A stretch of 15,567 nt of DNA. It comes from Verrucomicrobiota bacterium (GTDB lineage Bacteria > Verrucomicrobiota > Lentisphaeria > Victivallales > Victivallaceae). Shown here in pieces: positions 1 to 11,504 of the stretch (its first letter is position 1; the number at the start of each line of letters is the position of its first letter). The translations under genes were made by a program, and so were the position numbers. The notes below the pieces were generated by a model. That model saw nothing but the letters and a program-made list of their open reading frames with translations, had not been told where the DNA came from and made no database searches. Location: NCBI GenBank assembly GCA_023459755.1, contig JAEWSS010000241.1, positions 1 through 15,567 on the forward strand, read 5' to 3'.

Positions 1-76
1 CGCTCAAAGCACGGCTCTTGCTCTTGAAGATCTTCTTCTCGCGCCCGAAACGAACCAATTGATTGATTGTTGGCAT
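1..76 (-). CDS. rpsL: Ribosomal protein S12, N-terminal fragment
   Basis: This is the first 25 codons of a minus-strand gene that runs off the left edge. The translation begins MPTINQLVRFGREKKIFKSK and continues SRALS, the standard N-terminus of 30S protein S12. S12 sits at the decoding centre and influences translational accuracy; its streptomycin-relevant loops lie outside the window. The ATG at 76-74 is chosen because a GAAGGA ribosome binding site (86-81) lies four bases upstream. The gene follows rpoC after 244 nt, which is the usual order where the rif and str clusters join; rpsG and fusA would be expected next, outside the window. Confidence 0.95.
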   Translation of the reverse strand, partial: MPTINQLVRFGREKKIFKSKSRALS

Positions 77-102
77 TTTTTCCTTCACACCTTTTTCGTA
101 TA

Positions 103-114
103 TTTATATGTCAA
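103..114 (-). promoter_or_regulatory. AT-rich possible promoter element upstream of rpsL
   Basis: On the minus strand a TTGACA hexamer (114-109) is directly followed by TATAAA (108-103), about 30 nt before the rpsL start. The two cannot serve together as -35 and -10 because there is no spacer. TATAAA alone could be a -10 with a weak -35 further upstream. This is motif matching only; rpsL may simply be read through from rpoC. Confidence 0.25.
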
Positions 115-157
115 ATGAATATCCAAAATACACACATTGAGACCTTTAAGATAGCCT

Positions 158-212
158 TTTTTTCAAAAAAAACAAATGGAATTCCATAAAAACCCATTTT
201 TTTTTGAAAAAA
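158..212. repeat. Large A/T inverted repeat around an ATGGAATTCCAT palindrome
   Basis: The 15-nt arm at 158-172 (ttttttcaaaaaaaa) is the exact reverse complement of 198-212 (ttttttttgaaaaaa). Between them, 176-187 is a perfect 12-nt palindrome, atggaattccat. As RNA from either strand it could fold into one long hairpin; as DNA it is a cruciform or bent-DNA candidate. It lies between rpoC and rpsL and does not look like a normal GC-rich intrinsic terminator. Confidence 0.8.
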
Positions 213-258
213 TCGGTTGCTTAACGTCTCTTATGTGCTCCGGCGACGGCCGAACGCT

Positions 259-280
259 TGAAGGAGTTCAAACTCCTTCA
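259..280 (-). terminator. Strong hairpin just after rpoC
   Basis: On the minus strand the sequence TGAAGGAGT, loop TTGA, ACTCCTTCA makes a perfect 9-bp stem with a 4-nt loop about 40 nt after the rpoC stop. There is no U-run directly after it (the next bases are AGCGTTCGGCC), so it is not a canonical intrinsic terminator. It could mark an mRNA processing or stabilising site between rpoC and rpsL, or a partial or Rho-assisted termination point. Confidence 0.5.
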
Positions 281-320
281 GGCGCCGGTGTTCTGCGTCA
301 CGACCGCCCGGACAGCGTCG

Positions 321-4580
<4,260 letters not shown>

Positions 4581-4597
4581 AGCACACCTCCAAATTA

Positions 4598-7500
4598 TTA
4601 CTTGTCATCGGCAGAGGCGGGAACCGCGCGGATATCGAGGCCGAGACTCTGCATCTCTTTGAGCAACACGTTGAACGATTCCGGACGGCCGGCACTCAGA
4701 ACATTGTGCCCCTTGACGATCGATTCATAAATGCGGGCGCGACCGGCGACATCGTCGCTCTTTACCGTCAGCATTTCCTGCAGGTTGTACGCGGCGCCGT
4801 AAGCCTCCAGCGCCCACACTTCCATTTCGCCGAAACGCTGACCGCCGTGCTGCGCTTTGCCGCCCAGCGGCTGCTGGGTGACCAGCGAATACGGACCGAC
4901 CGCACGGGCGTGGATCTTGTTGGCCACCAAATGGTCCAGCTTCAGCATGTAGATCTGGCCGACCATAACGCGCTGGTCAAACAGATCTCCGGTGCGTCCG
5001 TCGTAGACGTCGGTCTTGCCGTCGTATTCCCATTCTCCGGCCTCGTTCTGGCAGAAACCCCAGTGGTAGTCACGGCCGACGCGCTTGGCTTCGACCCCGT
5101 TGGCCTCCTTCATCAGCCCGACGATCCGCTCTTCGCTGATACCGTCGAACACCGGAGTGGCAACCTTGATGCCGAGCATCTTGGCCGCCCAGCCCAAATG
5201 GGTCTCCAGCACCTGACCGACGTTCATTCGGCTCGGCACGCCCAGCGGATTCAACACAATGTCCACCGGCGTTCCGTCTTCCAGGAACGGCATGTCCTCC
5301 ACCGGAACGATCTTGGACACAATACCCTTGTTGCCGTGACGACCGGCCATCTTGTCGCCGACCTGCAGCTTGCGCTTGCAGCCGACATAGACCTTGACAC
5401 GCTTGATAACGCCGGAATCGGCCGGAACCTCATCGCCGGAAGCGTCGAAACGCATATTGCCGAGTTCCTCGAACTGCGGGACAAATCCTTCGATGATTTC
5501 GCTGATGGTATTCTTTATATCGCAGTCTTCCATGGTCCAGCAGTTGTACTTTGAGGCCAGCTTCTGGATGCTGCTGCGGGTCACCTTGCGATTGGAGCTG
5601 ATGAGAACCGCGTCCTCCTTGTCCGGAGAGGTCTCCATGATCGGAGCCGGCAGCTTGGAGCCGAGCATCACGTCGCACAGCCGTTCGGTCAGGTCTTCGA
5701 CAATCTCGCCGAACGCCTGCTTATAGCTGTCCTTGGCTTTCTTGTTCTGCTGACGCTGTTCGGCCTTGGACACGCCGCCGAGACTGTTCGGGTCCTTGGC
5801 GTATTCGATGCGGATGTCCATGACAATACCGCCCTTGCCGGAGGAAACGATCAAACTTGAATCCTTCACGTCGGCCGCTTTTTCACCGAAAATGGCGCGC
5901 AGCAACCGTTCTTCCGGAGCCAGTTCGGTTTCGCTTTTCGGCGTGATCTTACCAACCAGAATGTCGCCGGGCTTGACTTCGGCGCCCTGAACGATCACGC
6001 CGTTCGGTCCGAGATTGCGCAGTGCATCTTCACTGACGTTCGGAATATCGCGGGTGATCTCTTCGGGACCGAGCTTGGTTTCGCGGCTGTTGATTTCAAA
6101 CTCTTCGACGTGGATCGAACTGTAAACGTCGTTGCGGACAAGTCGCTCGCTGACGATGATCGCGTCTTCAAAGTTGTAGCCGCACCACGGCATGAACGCG
6201 ACCAGCACGTTGCGCCCCAGAGCGAGTTCGCCCTTTTCGGTGGCGGCGCCGTCGGCGATCACGTCGCCGGCCTTGAGCACGTCGCCGCGATGGATGCACG
6301 GACGCTGGTTGACGCAGGTTCCGGCGTTGCTGCGCAGGAACTTGTAAAGATTGTAGATCTGAACTTTATCCGGACTCTTGGTGGTTTCCGGCGGCAGACC
6401 GTCCTCGGTGAGGATGATCCGTTCGCCGGTCACTTCGGCCGCGATACCGTCCGCCTTGCAGCACACCACGGCGCGGGAATCGACCGCGATGCGGGCTTCA
6501 AGTCCGGTTCCGACCAGCGGCGACTGCGGCTGGAGCAGCGGAACCGCCTGACGCTGCATGTTTGATCCCATCAGCGCGCGGTTGGCGTCATCGTGTTCAA
6601 GGAACGGAATGATGCCGGCGGCGGCGGAGACCAGCTGCTTCGGGGAAACGTCCATATACTGGACGCTCTCGCGCGGCTGAAGTTCGGACTCGCCGTGGAA
6701 ACGGCACATCACCATCGGCCGGATGAAGCTGCCGTCTTCCGAGAGCAGCGCATTGGCCTGGGCGATCACGAACTGCTCCTCCTTGTCGGCGGTCAGGTGA
6801 TCGATCTGATCGGACACCTTGCCGTCGATCACGCGCCGGTACGGAGTCTCGATAAAACCATATTCATTAATACGCGCATAGAGCGAAAGCGAGGAGATCA
6901 AACCGATGTTCGGACCTTCCGGCGTTTCGATCGGGCAGATGCGTCCGTAGTGCGAAGAGTGAACGTCGCGGACTTCAAATCCGGCGCGGTCACGGCTCAA
7001 ACCGCCGGGGCCGAGGGCGGACAGACGGCGCTTGTTGGTCAACTCGCTCAGCGGGTTGGTCTGATCCATGAACTGGCTGAGCTGGTTGCGGGCGAAAAAG
7101 TCGCGGATGACGCCGGAGAACGCCTTGTTGTTTATCAGCTTGCTCGGGCCGTCGTCCGGGTTGTTCATGGTCATGCGCTCGCGGATCAGCCGCTCGGTGC
7201 GGAGCAGACCGAGCCGGCAGTGGTTCTGCAGCAGTTCGCCGACCGTACGGACGCGGCGGCTGCCCAAGTGATCTATGTCGTCCACTTCGCCGTTGTTGTG
7301 GCGCAGACGGATCAGCTCCTTGGTGGCAACCATCAAATCTTCCGGCAGCAGAGTACGCTCGGTAAGCGGGGTGTTGAGCCCCAACCGTTCGTTGATCTTG
7401 AAACGGCCGACCGCTCCGAGGTCATAGCGCTTGAGGTCGAAGAAAAGTCTGGCCAAAAGCTGTCTGGCGTTCTTCACGTCCGGCGGATCGCCGGGGCGCA

Positions 7501-8428
7501 TTTTGGCGTAGATCGCCTTCAACGCCTCGTCGCGGGTGCGTTCGACGCCGCGGCGCAGGCAGCCGATAATGTAGGTTTCGCCATCCGGGATGTAGGCCAG
7601 ATCAAGCTGCTTGATGCCGTTGCTCTGGAGCGCGTCCAGACCGGCGGTGGAAAGCTGGGTGAACTCGTCGAGCACAACCACCGGGTTGGGATTGGCGGGA
7701 TCGTCCACCACGTCGTCCACGGCGTAGTATTTTGACAGGTCCTCTTCCGGCATCTTGAGCAGCGCGGAAAGCTTGTAGGTCTTGACGTCATAAACACCGC
7801 CGAGAATGTCGCGGTTGGTGTCAAAGCCGATAGCGCGCAGGAAGGTGGTGATCAGGAACTTGCGGCGGCGGCGGCGGCGATCAAGATAAATATAGATCGC
7901 ATCATTGATATCGAACTGCACTTCCATCCAGCTGCCGCGGTCAGGAATGATCCGGTAGCTGTAAAGGCTGCGGCCGGAGGTGTGGCGTTCGCGCTCGAAA
8001 CAGATGCCCGGAGAACGGTGCAGCTGGCTGATGATAACACGTTCGGCGCCGTTGATGACAAAGGTGCCGCGTTCGGTCATGATCGGCATTTCGCCCATCA
8101 GAACGCTTTCGGCGGTTTCGACGCCGCTGTGTTTGACAATAAAGTTGACGTACAGCGGAGCGCAGTAGCTGTGTCCGTCCTTGATGCAGTCGACGATTTC
8201 GCTTTTCGGGTCGCCGACAGTGTACGAAACAAACTCGATCGAGACCTGCTTGTCAAAGCTCTCGATCGGGAAAATTTCGTTGAACACCGCCTGAAGTCCC
8301 TGGTTCTTGCGCTGTTCCGCCGGAACGTCCTGCTGGAGGAAATCCCGGAAGGAGTCGATTTGAAGACCGATCAGATCCGGGATCTCCAAAACGTCCTGCA
8401 ACTTGCCATAGTTGATGCGTTTAGCCAT
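4598..8428 (-). CDS. rpoB: DNA-directed RNA polymerase subunit beta
   Basis: Second-largest core RNA polymerase subunit, 1276 aa (E. coli 1342), full length for lineages lacking the E. coli-type insertions. The rifampicin pocket cluster I is at 449-473, reading [15 protein letters not shown] then TNKRRLSAL. The conserved [10 protein letters not shown] follows at 501-510, the NTP/active-site contacts include [12 protein letters not shown] (1024-1035), and the C-terminal clamp-binding region includes [20 protein letters not shown] (1171-1190) and the [14 protein letters not shown] motif (1200-1213). Oddities: Asn465 occupies the position of E. coli His526, and six identical CGC codons encode Arg184-189 where E. 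coli has three Arg. The ATG at 8428 has only a GGTGA-like ribosome binding site close to it, but [10 protein letters not shown] is a plausible beta N-terminus. rpoC follows after 17 nt; rplL lies 823 nt upstream. Confidence 0.98.
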   Translation of the reverse strand: MAKRINYGKLQDVLEIPDLIGLQIDSFRDFLQQDVPAEQRKNQGLQAVFNEIFPIESFDKQVSIEFVSYTVGDPKSEIVDCIKDGHSYCAPLYVNFIVKHSGVETAESVLMGEMPIMTERGTFVINGAERVIISQLHRSPGICFERERHTSGRSLYSYRIIPDRGSWMEVQFDINDAIYIYLDRRRRRRKFLITTFLRAIGFDTNRDILGGVYDVKTYKLSALLKMPEEDLSKYYAVDDVVDDPANPNPVVVLDEFTQLSTAGLDALQSNGIKQLDLAYIPDGETYIIGCLRRGVERTRDEALKAIYAKMRPGDPPDVKNARQLLARLFFDLKRYDLGAVGRFKINERLGLNTPLTERTLLPEDLMVATKELIRLRHNNGEVDDIDHLGSRRVRTVGELLQNHCRLGLLRTERLIRERMTMNNPDDGPSKLINNKAFSGVIRDFFARNQLSQFMDQTNPLSELTNKRRLSALGPGGLSRDRAGFEVRDVHSSHYGRICPIETPEGPNIGLISSLSLYARINEYGFIETPYRRVIDGKVSDQIDHLTADKEEQFVIAQANALLSEDGSFIRPMVMCRFHGESELQPRESVQYMDVSPKQLVSAAAGIIPFLEHDDANRALMGSNMQRQAVPLLQPQSPLVGTGLEARIAVDSRAVVCCKADGIAAEVTGERIILTEDGLPPETTKSPDKVQIYNLYKFLRSNAGTCVNQRPCIHRGDVLKAGDVIADGAATEKGELALGRNVLVAFMPWCGYNFEDAIIVSERLVRNDVYSSIHVEEFEINSRETKLGPEEITRDIPNVSEDALRNLGPNGVIVQGAEVKPGDILVGKITPKSETELAPEERLLRAIFGEKAADVKDSSLIVSSGKGGIVMDIRIEYAKDPNSLGGVSKAEQRQQNKKAKDSYKQAFGEIVEDLTERLCDVMLGSKLPAPIMETSPDKEDAVLISSNRKVTRSSIQKLASKYNCWTMEDCDIKNTISEIIEGFVPQFEELGNMRFDASGDEVPADSGVIKRVKVYVGCKRKLQVGDKMAGRHGNKGIVSKIVPVEDMPFLEDGTPVDIVLNPLGVPSRMNVGQVLETHLGWAAKMLGIKVATPVFDGISEERIVGLMKEANGVEAKRVGRDYHWGFCQNEAGEWEYDGKTDVYDGRTGDLFDQRVMVGQIYMLKLDHLVANKIHARAVGPYSLVTQQPLGGKAQHGGQRFGEMEVWALEAYGAAYNLQEMLTVKSDDVAGRARIYESIVKGHNVLSAGRPESFNVLLKEMQSLGLDIRAVPASADDK

Positions 8429-8610
8429 TTTTCACCGTTTGTTGTTTGTGAACCGCTCCGCGCGTTGCGCGCGCAAAGCTGTTTTATATAAAATTTTTGT
8501 TATTTCAAACCGAAAACGCCTGAATTTAAACAAGCGAAGCCCCCGGCCGATTTTTTTTGTAAAAAATAGTCGGAAGCTGAAAAATTTTTTGGAAAAAAAT
8601 GCGTCGGATC

Positions 8611-8669
8611 ACCAATAAACCACGATCGATCCCGAACCGCATGTTGGTAAAGACCAAAAAACCACGATC
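8611..8669. repeat. 17-nt direct repeat, two copies
   Basis: Copies at 8611-8627 (accaataaaccacgatc) and 8653-8669 (accaaaaaaccacgatc) differ at one base and are spaced 42 nt apart, which is four helical turns. They lie in the rplL-rpoB spacer, 183 to 241 nt before rpoB. They could be paired protein-binding sites or a remnant of local duplication. Confidence 0.6.
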
Positions 8670-8681
8670 TCCACCCCGCTT

Positions 8682-8706
8682 TTGACGGCTGGACACACGC
8701 CGTCAA
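8682..8706. repeat. Perfect 8-bp inverted repeat, operator or hairpin
   Basis: ttgacggc (8682-8689) and gccgtcaa (8699-8706) are exact reverse complements around a 9-nt spacer. The layout fits either an RNA hairpin in the rpoBC leader or a dyad operator for a dimeric regulator. The arm reads TTGACG, close to a -35 hexamer, but I see no matching -10 at the right distance on either strand. Confidence 0.55.
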
Positions 8707-8854
8707 CAGACTTGAACGCTATATTACGCCTGATTATTACCGTTATATGCCAACCGTCAGACAGCGGGTCGCATACGCTATCGTTGGAAACTGTTTTGCC
8801 TCGGACATCGGTTGCAGCCAGCGCCAGTCAGCGATAAAAATTTATTCGCAGTCA

Positions 8855-9026
8855 ACGCCGCTCATCTTGGACAATCGGCTTTTCACAGACACCGTCTGTC
8901 CCGGATAATCAACGTTTTCACGGACACCGCTCATCTCGAACAATCGGCTCTTTAACCAACACCGCTCATCTTGGACAATCGGCTTTTTACTGACCCCGCT
9001 TGCCTCGGACAGATCCCTCAGCTGCC
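8855..9026. repeat. Degenerate 34-35 nt tandem repeat, about five units
   Basis: Units begin at 8855, 8889, 8924, 8959 and 8993, so spacing is 34, 35, 35 and 34 nt. On the plus strand a unit reads roughly acaccgctcatc, then t-t-ggacaatcggct, then a T-rich end. The units at 8855 and 8959 are nearly identical, 8924 is close, and 8889 and 8993 are more diverged. Flanking sequence at 8796-8840 resembles 9000-9047: both share ttgcctcggaca and later cagtca, so a wider segment seems duplicated. The unit length is not a multiple of three, arguing against a protein repeat, and units are contiguous, so this is not CRISPR. The 8889 unit contains a perfect acagac/gtctgt hairpin (8885-8899). Confidence 0.75.
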
Positions 9027-9197
9027 AACGGCAGTCACCGGGAATTTTCACAAGCGCCCCGGGCAGGAATCACGTCCAACTCCGATTTGCTGCCGATATT
9101 GAATTTTCCGGCAAAAACAAACACAGTCCCCGTTCCGGTAATATCCGCGGTCTACCGCGCGTTCCACAAAAAAACTACAATGTAAAACTGAAAATCA

Positions 9198-9225
9198 CTG
9201 CCGCCCCCAAAAACGGGGACGGCAG
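9198..9225 (-). terminator. Attenuator or terminator hairpin after rplL
   Basis: On the minus strand CTGCCGTCCCC pairs with GGGGGCGGCAG (one G-U) around a 6-nt loop, giving an 11-bp GC-rich stem 26 nt after the rplL stop. It is followed by TGATTTTCAGTTTTAC and, farther on, a run of seven T. The U-tracts are broken, so partial termination (attenuation) between the ribosomal genes and rpoBC is more likely than complete termination. This is the same location as the known E. coli rplL-rpoB attenuator; the functional parallel is inferred. Confidence 0.65.
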
Positions 9226-9251
9226 CGGAATGAATCAAAGCAATAGCTTAA

Positions 9252-9656
9252 TTACTTCAACTCGACCTTGGCACCGGCGTCTTCAAGCTGCTTCTTGATC
9301 TTCTCGGCTTCGTCCTTGTTCACGCCTTCCTTGACCGGTTTCGGCGCGCCCTCGACGAGGTCCTTGGCTTCCTTCAGCCCCAGACCGGTGATCGCACGGA
9401 CTTCCTTGATGACCGCAACTTTGTTCTCGCCGAAAGCGGCCAGAACAACGCTGAACTCGGTCTTCTCTTCAGCCGGAGCGGCGGCAGCCGCGGCAGCCGG
9501 AGCAGCAGCGACGGCGACCGGAGCCGCGGCGCTGACACCAAGACGATCTTCCAGAGCCTTGACCAGCTTGGAGAGATCCAGAACAGTCATGTTCTCGATA
9601 TAGGAAATGAACTTTTCCATTTCCGCGGACACTTCAACTTTGGTTTCTTCAGACAT
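9252..9656 (-). CDS. rplL: Ribosomal protein L7/L12
   Basis: Stalk protein of the 50S subunit that recruits and activates translational GTPases, including EF-Tu encoded in the same cluster; it binds L10 as dimers. The protein is 134 aa. An N-terminal dimerisation domain (about 10-45) is followed by an unusually alanine-rich hinge (about 46-67) and the conserved C-terminal domain (about 68-134) with [20 protein letters not shown]. The start ATG at 9656 is preferred over an in-frame ATG at 9671 because GGAGG (9669-9665) sits 8 nt before it and would lie inside the longer version. The gene follows rplJ after 23 nt. Length is slightly above the usual 120-128 because of extra N-terminal and hinge residues. 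Confidence 0.96.
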   Translation of the reverse strand: MSEETKVEVSAEMEKFISYIENMTVLDLSKLVKALEDRLGVSAAAPVAVAAAPAAAAAAAPAEEKTEFSVVLAAFGENKVAVIKEVRAITGLGLKEAKDLVEGAPKPVKEGVNKDEAEKIKKQLEDAGAKVELK

Positions 9657-9679
9657 TTTGCATGCCTCCATATTTCTTG

Positions 9680-10204
9680 TTAATTGTTTGTATCAATCTT
9701 GTCTTTGTAAGCGTTGAGCACGTTGAGAATCGTGGCAGCCTTGGCATTGAGCAGACTGACAAGATTACGGCTCGGAGCCTGGAGCACGCCAAGCAGCATT
9801 GCACGCATGACATCCTTGGAGGGCAGATCGGCAATCGCGGAAATGTCCGCAACCGAGAGAAGCGCTCCATCCATCATGCCGGCTTTCGCCTTGAGCTGCT
9901 CGTGCGCCTTCCCAAACTCGGCAAGGCACTTCGCGACCGCCGAAGCGTCGCCGTTGCCGAACACCACCGCGGTGCCGCCGACCAGAGAAATTCCGGCCAG
10001 AGCCGACACTCCGCCGATTTCGGCGGATTTGGCGATCAGCGCATTTTTCAGAACCCGACAAGAAGCGCCAAGAACGGCCAGCTTATTGCGCAGTTCCGAA
10101 ATATCCTTCACCGCGAGACCCTGATAGGAGACAAAATATACAAAATTTGAATCCTTCAGCACCGAGCCGATATAATTGGCTAAATGAAGCTTTTCATTTC
10201 TCAT
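9680..10204 (-). CDS. rplJ: Ribosomal protein L10
   Basis: L10 anchors the L7/L12 dimers to the 23S rRNA and in many bacteria represses its own mRNA. The 174-aa product has the family's N-terminal RNA-binding domain, including the [19 protein letters not shown] stretch (about 21-39), and a C-terminal helix that carries the L12 dimers. The ATG at 10204 overlaps the rplA stop in an ATGA arrangement, implying translational coupling with rplA. GAGGC about 4 nt upstream can serve as the ribosome binding site. Because of the overlap there is no intergenic leader in which the usual L10-binding mRNA structure could sit. Confidence 0.96.
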   Translation of the reverse strand: MRNEKLHLANYIGSVLKDSNFVYFVSYQGLAVKDISELRNKLAVLGASCRVLKNALIAKSAEIGGVSALAGISLVGGTAVVFGNGDASAVAKCLAEFGKAHEQLKAKAGMMDGALLSVADISAIADLPSKDVMRAMLLGVLQAPSRNLVSLLNAKAATILNVLNAYKDKIDTNN

Positions 10205-10899
10205 TTTTGCCTCGCAGCTTCTTTAACGATTACTTTGACGCCCGGGCTCATGGTGGACGACACCGTGCAGCTCAGGATGTAGGGTCCCTTCGCACTGGCC
10301 GGCTTGGCCTTCTGAATCGCGTCAAGCACAACGTTATAGTTTCCGCAGAGCGACTCGACCGGGAACGACACCTTGCCAATCGGCACATGCACGCACGCAC
10401 CACGGTCGGCACGGAACTCGGCACGACCGGCTTTCGCCTCACGAACCGCGTTGCCAACCTGTTCGGTCACAGTGCCGGTCTTCGGGTTCGGCATCAAACC
10501 GCGCGGACCCAGCTGACGACCCAGCGGACGAACCAGCTTCATCGCTTCACCGGAAGCGATCAGGACATCAAAATCCAGCCAGCCGTCTTTAATCTTTCCG
10601 ACCACATCGTCATAACCGACAATGTCGGCTCCGGCCGCTTTCGCGTCCTCAGCCTGAGCGCCGTCGGCAACAACGCAGACACGGATGTTTTTGCCGGTTC
10701 CGAAGGGCAGCGACACGGCGCCGCGCACATTCTGATCGCTTTTACGCGGATCAATGCCAAGTTTCAGAGAAATTTCAATCGTCTCGTCAAACTTGATGTG
10801 CGGCATTGCCTTGATCTTTGCCAGCGCCTCGGCGACTTCATAGCGCACAGCCGAGTCGATCGTGGCAATCTGCGCTTTGTACAGTTTACTTCTACGCAT
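10201..10899 (-). CDS. rplA: Ribosomal protein L1
   Basis: L1 forms the mobile stalk that helps deacylated tRNA leave the E site; in E. coli it also represses translation of the L11-L1 mRNA. The product is 232 aa, a normal length, beginning [15 protein letters not shown], with the conserved [14 protein letters not shown] (about 77-90) and [15 protein letters not shown] (about 138-152). A longer open frame back to 11034 exists, but its extra 45 residues are out-of-frame rplK sequence, so the ATG at 10899 is chosen. That ATG overlaps the end of rplK by 8 nt (ATGCGTAG), and its stop overlaps the rplJ start by 4 nt. The three genes are clearly one translationally coupled unit. Confidence 0.96.
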   Translation of the reverse strand: MRRSKLYKAQIATIDSAVRYEVAEALAKIKAMPHIKFDETIEISLKLGIDPRKSDQNVRGAVSLPFGTGKNIRVCVVADGAQAEDAKAAGADIVGYDDVVGKIKDGWLDFDVLIASGEAMKLVRPLGRQLGPRGLMPNPKTGTVTEQVGNAVREAKAGRAEFRADRGACVHVPIGKVSFPVESLCGNYNVVLDAIQKAKPASAKGPYILSCTVSSTMSPGVKVIVKEAARQK

Positions 10900-11320
10900 C
10901 AACCACCTCGATACCCATGCTGCGGGCCGTTCCGGCAATGATCGCCATTGCCGCTTCGTCATCTCTCGCGTTGAGGTCGGCTTTCTTGATCTGCACAATC
11001 TCCAGGACCTGAGCCTTGGTGATCTTGCCGACAAAACCCTGACCGGGCTTCTGTGCGGCGCTGGCCAATCCGGCGGCCTTCTTGATCAGAACCGCGGCCG
11101 GCGGCGACTTGCAGATAAAGGTGAAGCTGCGATCCTGGTACACCGTGATGACCACGGGAATAACCAGACCGCTCTGCGCTTGAGTGGCGGCGTTGAACTG
11201 CTTACAGAACTCCATGATGTTGCAGCCAGCCTGACCAAGGGCCGGTCCGATCGGCGGAGACGGATTCGCCGCGCCGGCCGGGATCTGCAACCTGATGATG
11301 CCCGTAACTTTCTTTGCCAT
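10892..11320 (-). CDS. rplK: Ribosomal protein L11
   Basis: L11 binds the GTPase-associated centre of 23S rRNA, supports factor-dependent GTP hydrolysis and is needed for RelA sensing of uncharged tRNA. The 142-aa length matches the family exactly. The N-terminal domain has the proline-rich [14 protein letters not shown] (about 20-33), the region where thiostrepton-resistance substitutions occur; the conserved prolines are present. The C-terminal rRNA-binding domain ends with [14 protein letters not shown]. The ATG at 11320 has GGAG at 11331-11328. A 184-nt leader with a stable hairpin separates it from nusG, and its TAG lies inside the rplA start. Confidence 0.97.
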   Translation of the reverse strand: MAKKVTGIIRLQIPAGAANPSPPIGPALGQAGCNIMEFCKQFNAATQAQSGLVIPVVITVYQDRSFTFICKSPPAAVLIKKAAGLASAAQKPGQGFVGKITKAQVLEIVQIKKADLNARDDEAAMAIIAGTARSMGIEVVDA

Positions 11321-11340
11321 AGTTACACTCCATTATTCCG

Positions 11341-11385
11341 TTCCCGCGTGGTAGGAAATGACAGGGATCTCTCCCACACGTGGAA
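11341..11385 (-). promoter_or_regulatory. Hairpin in the rplK leader, possible L1-binding autoregulatory site
   Basis: On the minus strand TTCC, a bulged A, then CGTGTGG pair with CCACGCG and GGAA, making an 11-bp stem with one G-U and a 22-nt loop. A smaller stem, GGGA-GAGA-TCCC (11375-11364), competes with its top. The structure lies 20 nt before the rplK start and just before its ribosome binding site. In E. coli and archaea L1 represses this operon by binding an rRNA-like structure near the start of the mRNA; assigning that role here rests on position and shape only. Confidence 0.45.
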
Positions 11386-11504
11386 CACTACAATATTTCA
11401 TTCGGTCCACACGCCGAAACGCGTCCTGCCCGAACCTCAAACTCTTATTCAACAATAATGACGGCACCGAAATCCGCTTCCGCGCATCCAGCCCGCCATT
11501 CCAA

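Larger units (their letters stand above)
8429..9251. other. Long rplL-rpoB spacer, no convincing gene
   Basis: These 823 nt separate rplL from rpoB; the corresponding E. coli spacer is about 320 nt and holds an attenuator and an RNase III site. Reading toward rpoB it contains a terminator-like hairpin (9225-9198), a run of seven T (9174-9168), a small CGCGG/CCGCG hairpin (9159-9146), a degenerate 34-35 nt tandem array (9026-8855), a perfect 8-bp inverted repeat (8706-8682), a 17-nt direct repeat (8669-8653 and 8627-8611), an A/T-rich imperfect hairpin (8573-8547), and an AT stretch with TATATAAA about 60 nt before rpoB that could be a -10. A CGCGC/GCGCG hairpin (8471-8459) lies 31 nt before the ATG. 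The short open frames here lack ribosome binding sites and family resemblance. Confidence 0.8.

Noticed and set aside
8500..8706. 68-codon minus-strand frame between the repeat array and rpoB
   Set aside because: It has no ribosome binding site or recognisable domain, and it is built on A/T tracts and the 8682-8706 dyad.
8855..9026. CRISPR-like array
   Set aside because: Units are contiguous and degenerate with no unique spacers, and there are no cas genes in the window.
8842..9051. Minus-strand 69-codon open frame through the tandem repeat with recurring MSGV-like motifs
   Set aside because: The GTG start has no ribosome binding site, repeat units of 34-35 nt change frame from unit to unit, and the motif recurs only because alternate units return to frame.
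9657..9671. Five-residue longer start for rplL
   Set aside because: The longer version would place the GGAGG ribosome binding site inside the coding region; MSEETKV fits the family.
10900..11034. 45-residue N-terminal extension of rplA
   Set aside because: It lies inside rplK in another reading frame; L1 proteins of 230-235 aa start at the ATG at 10899.
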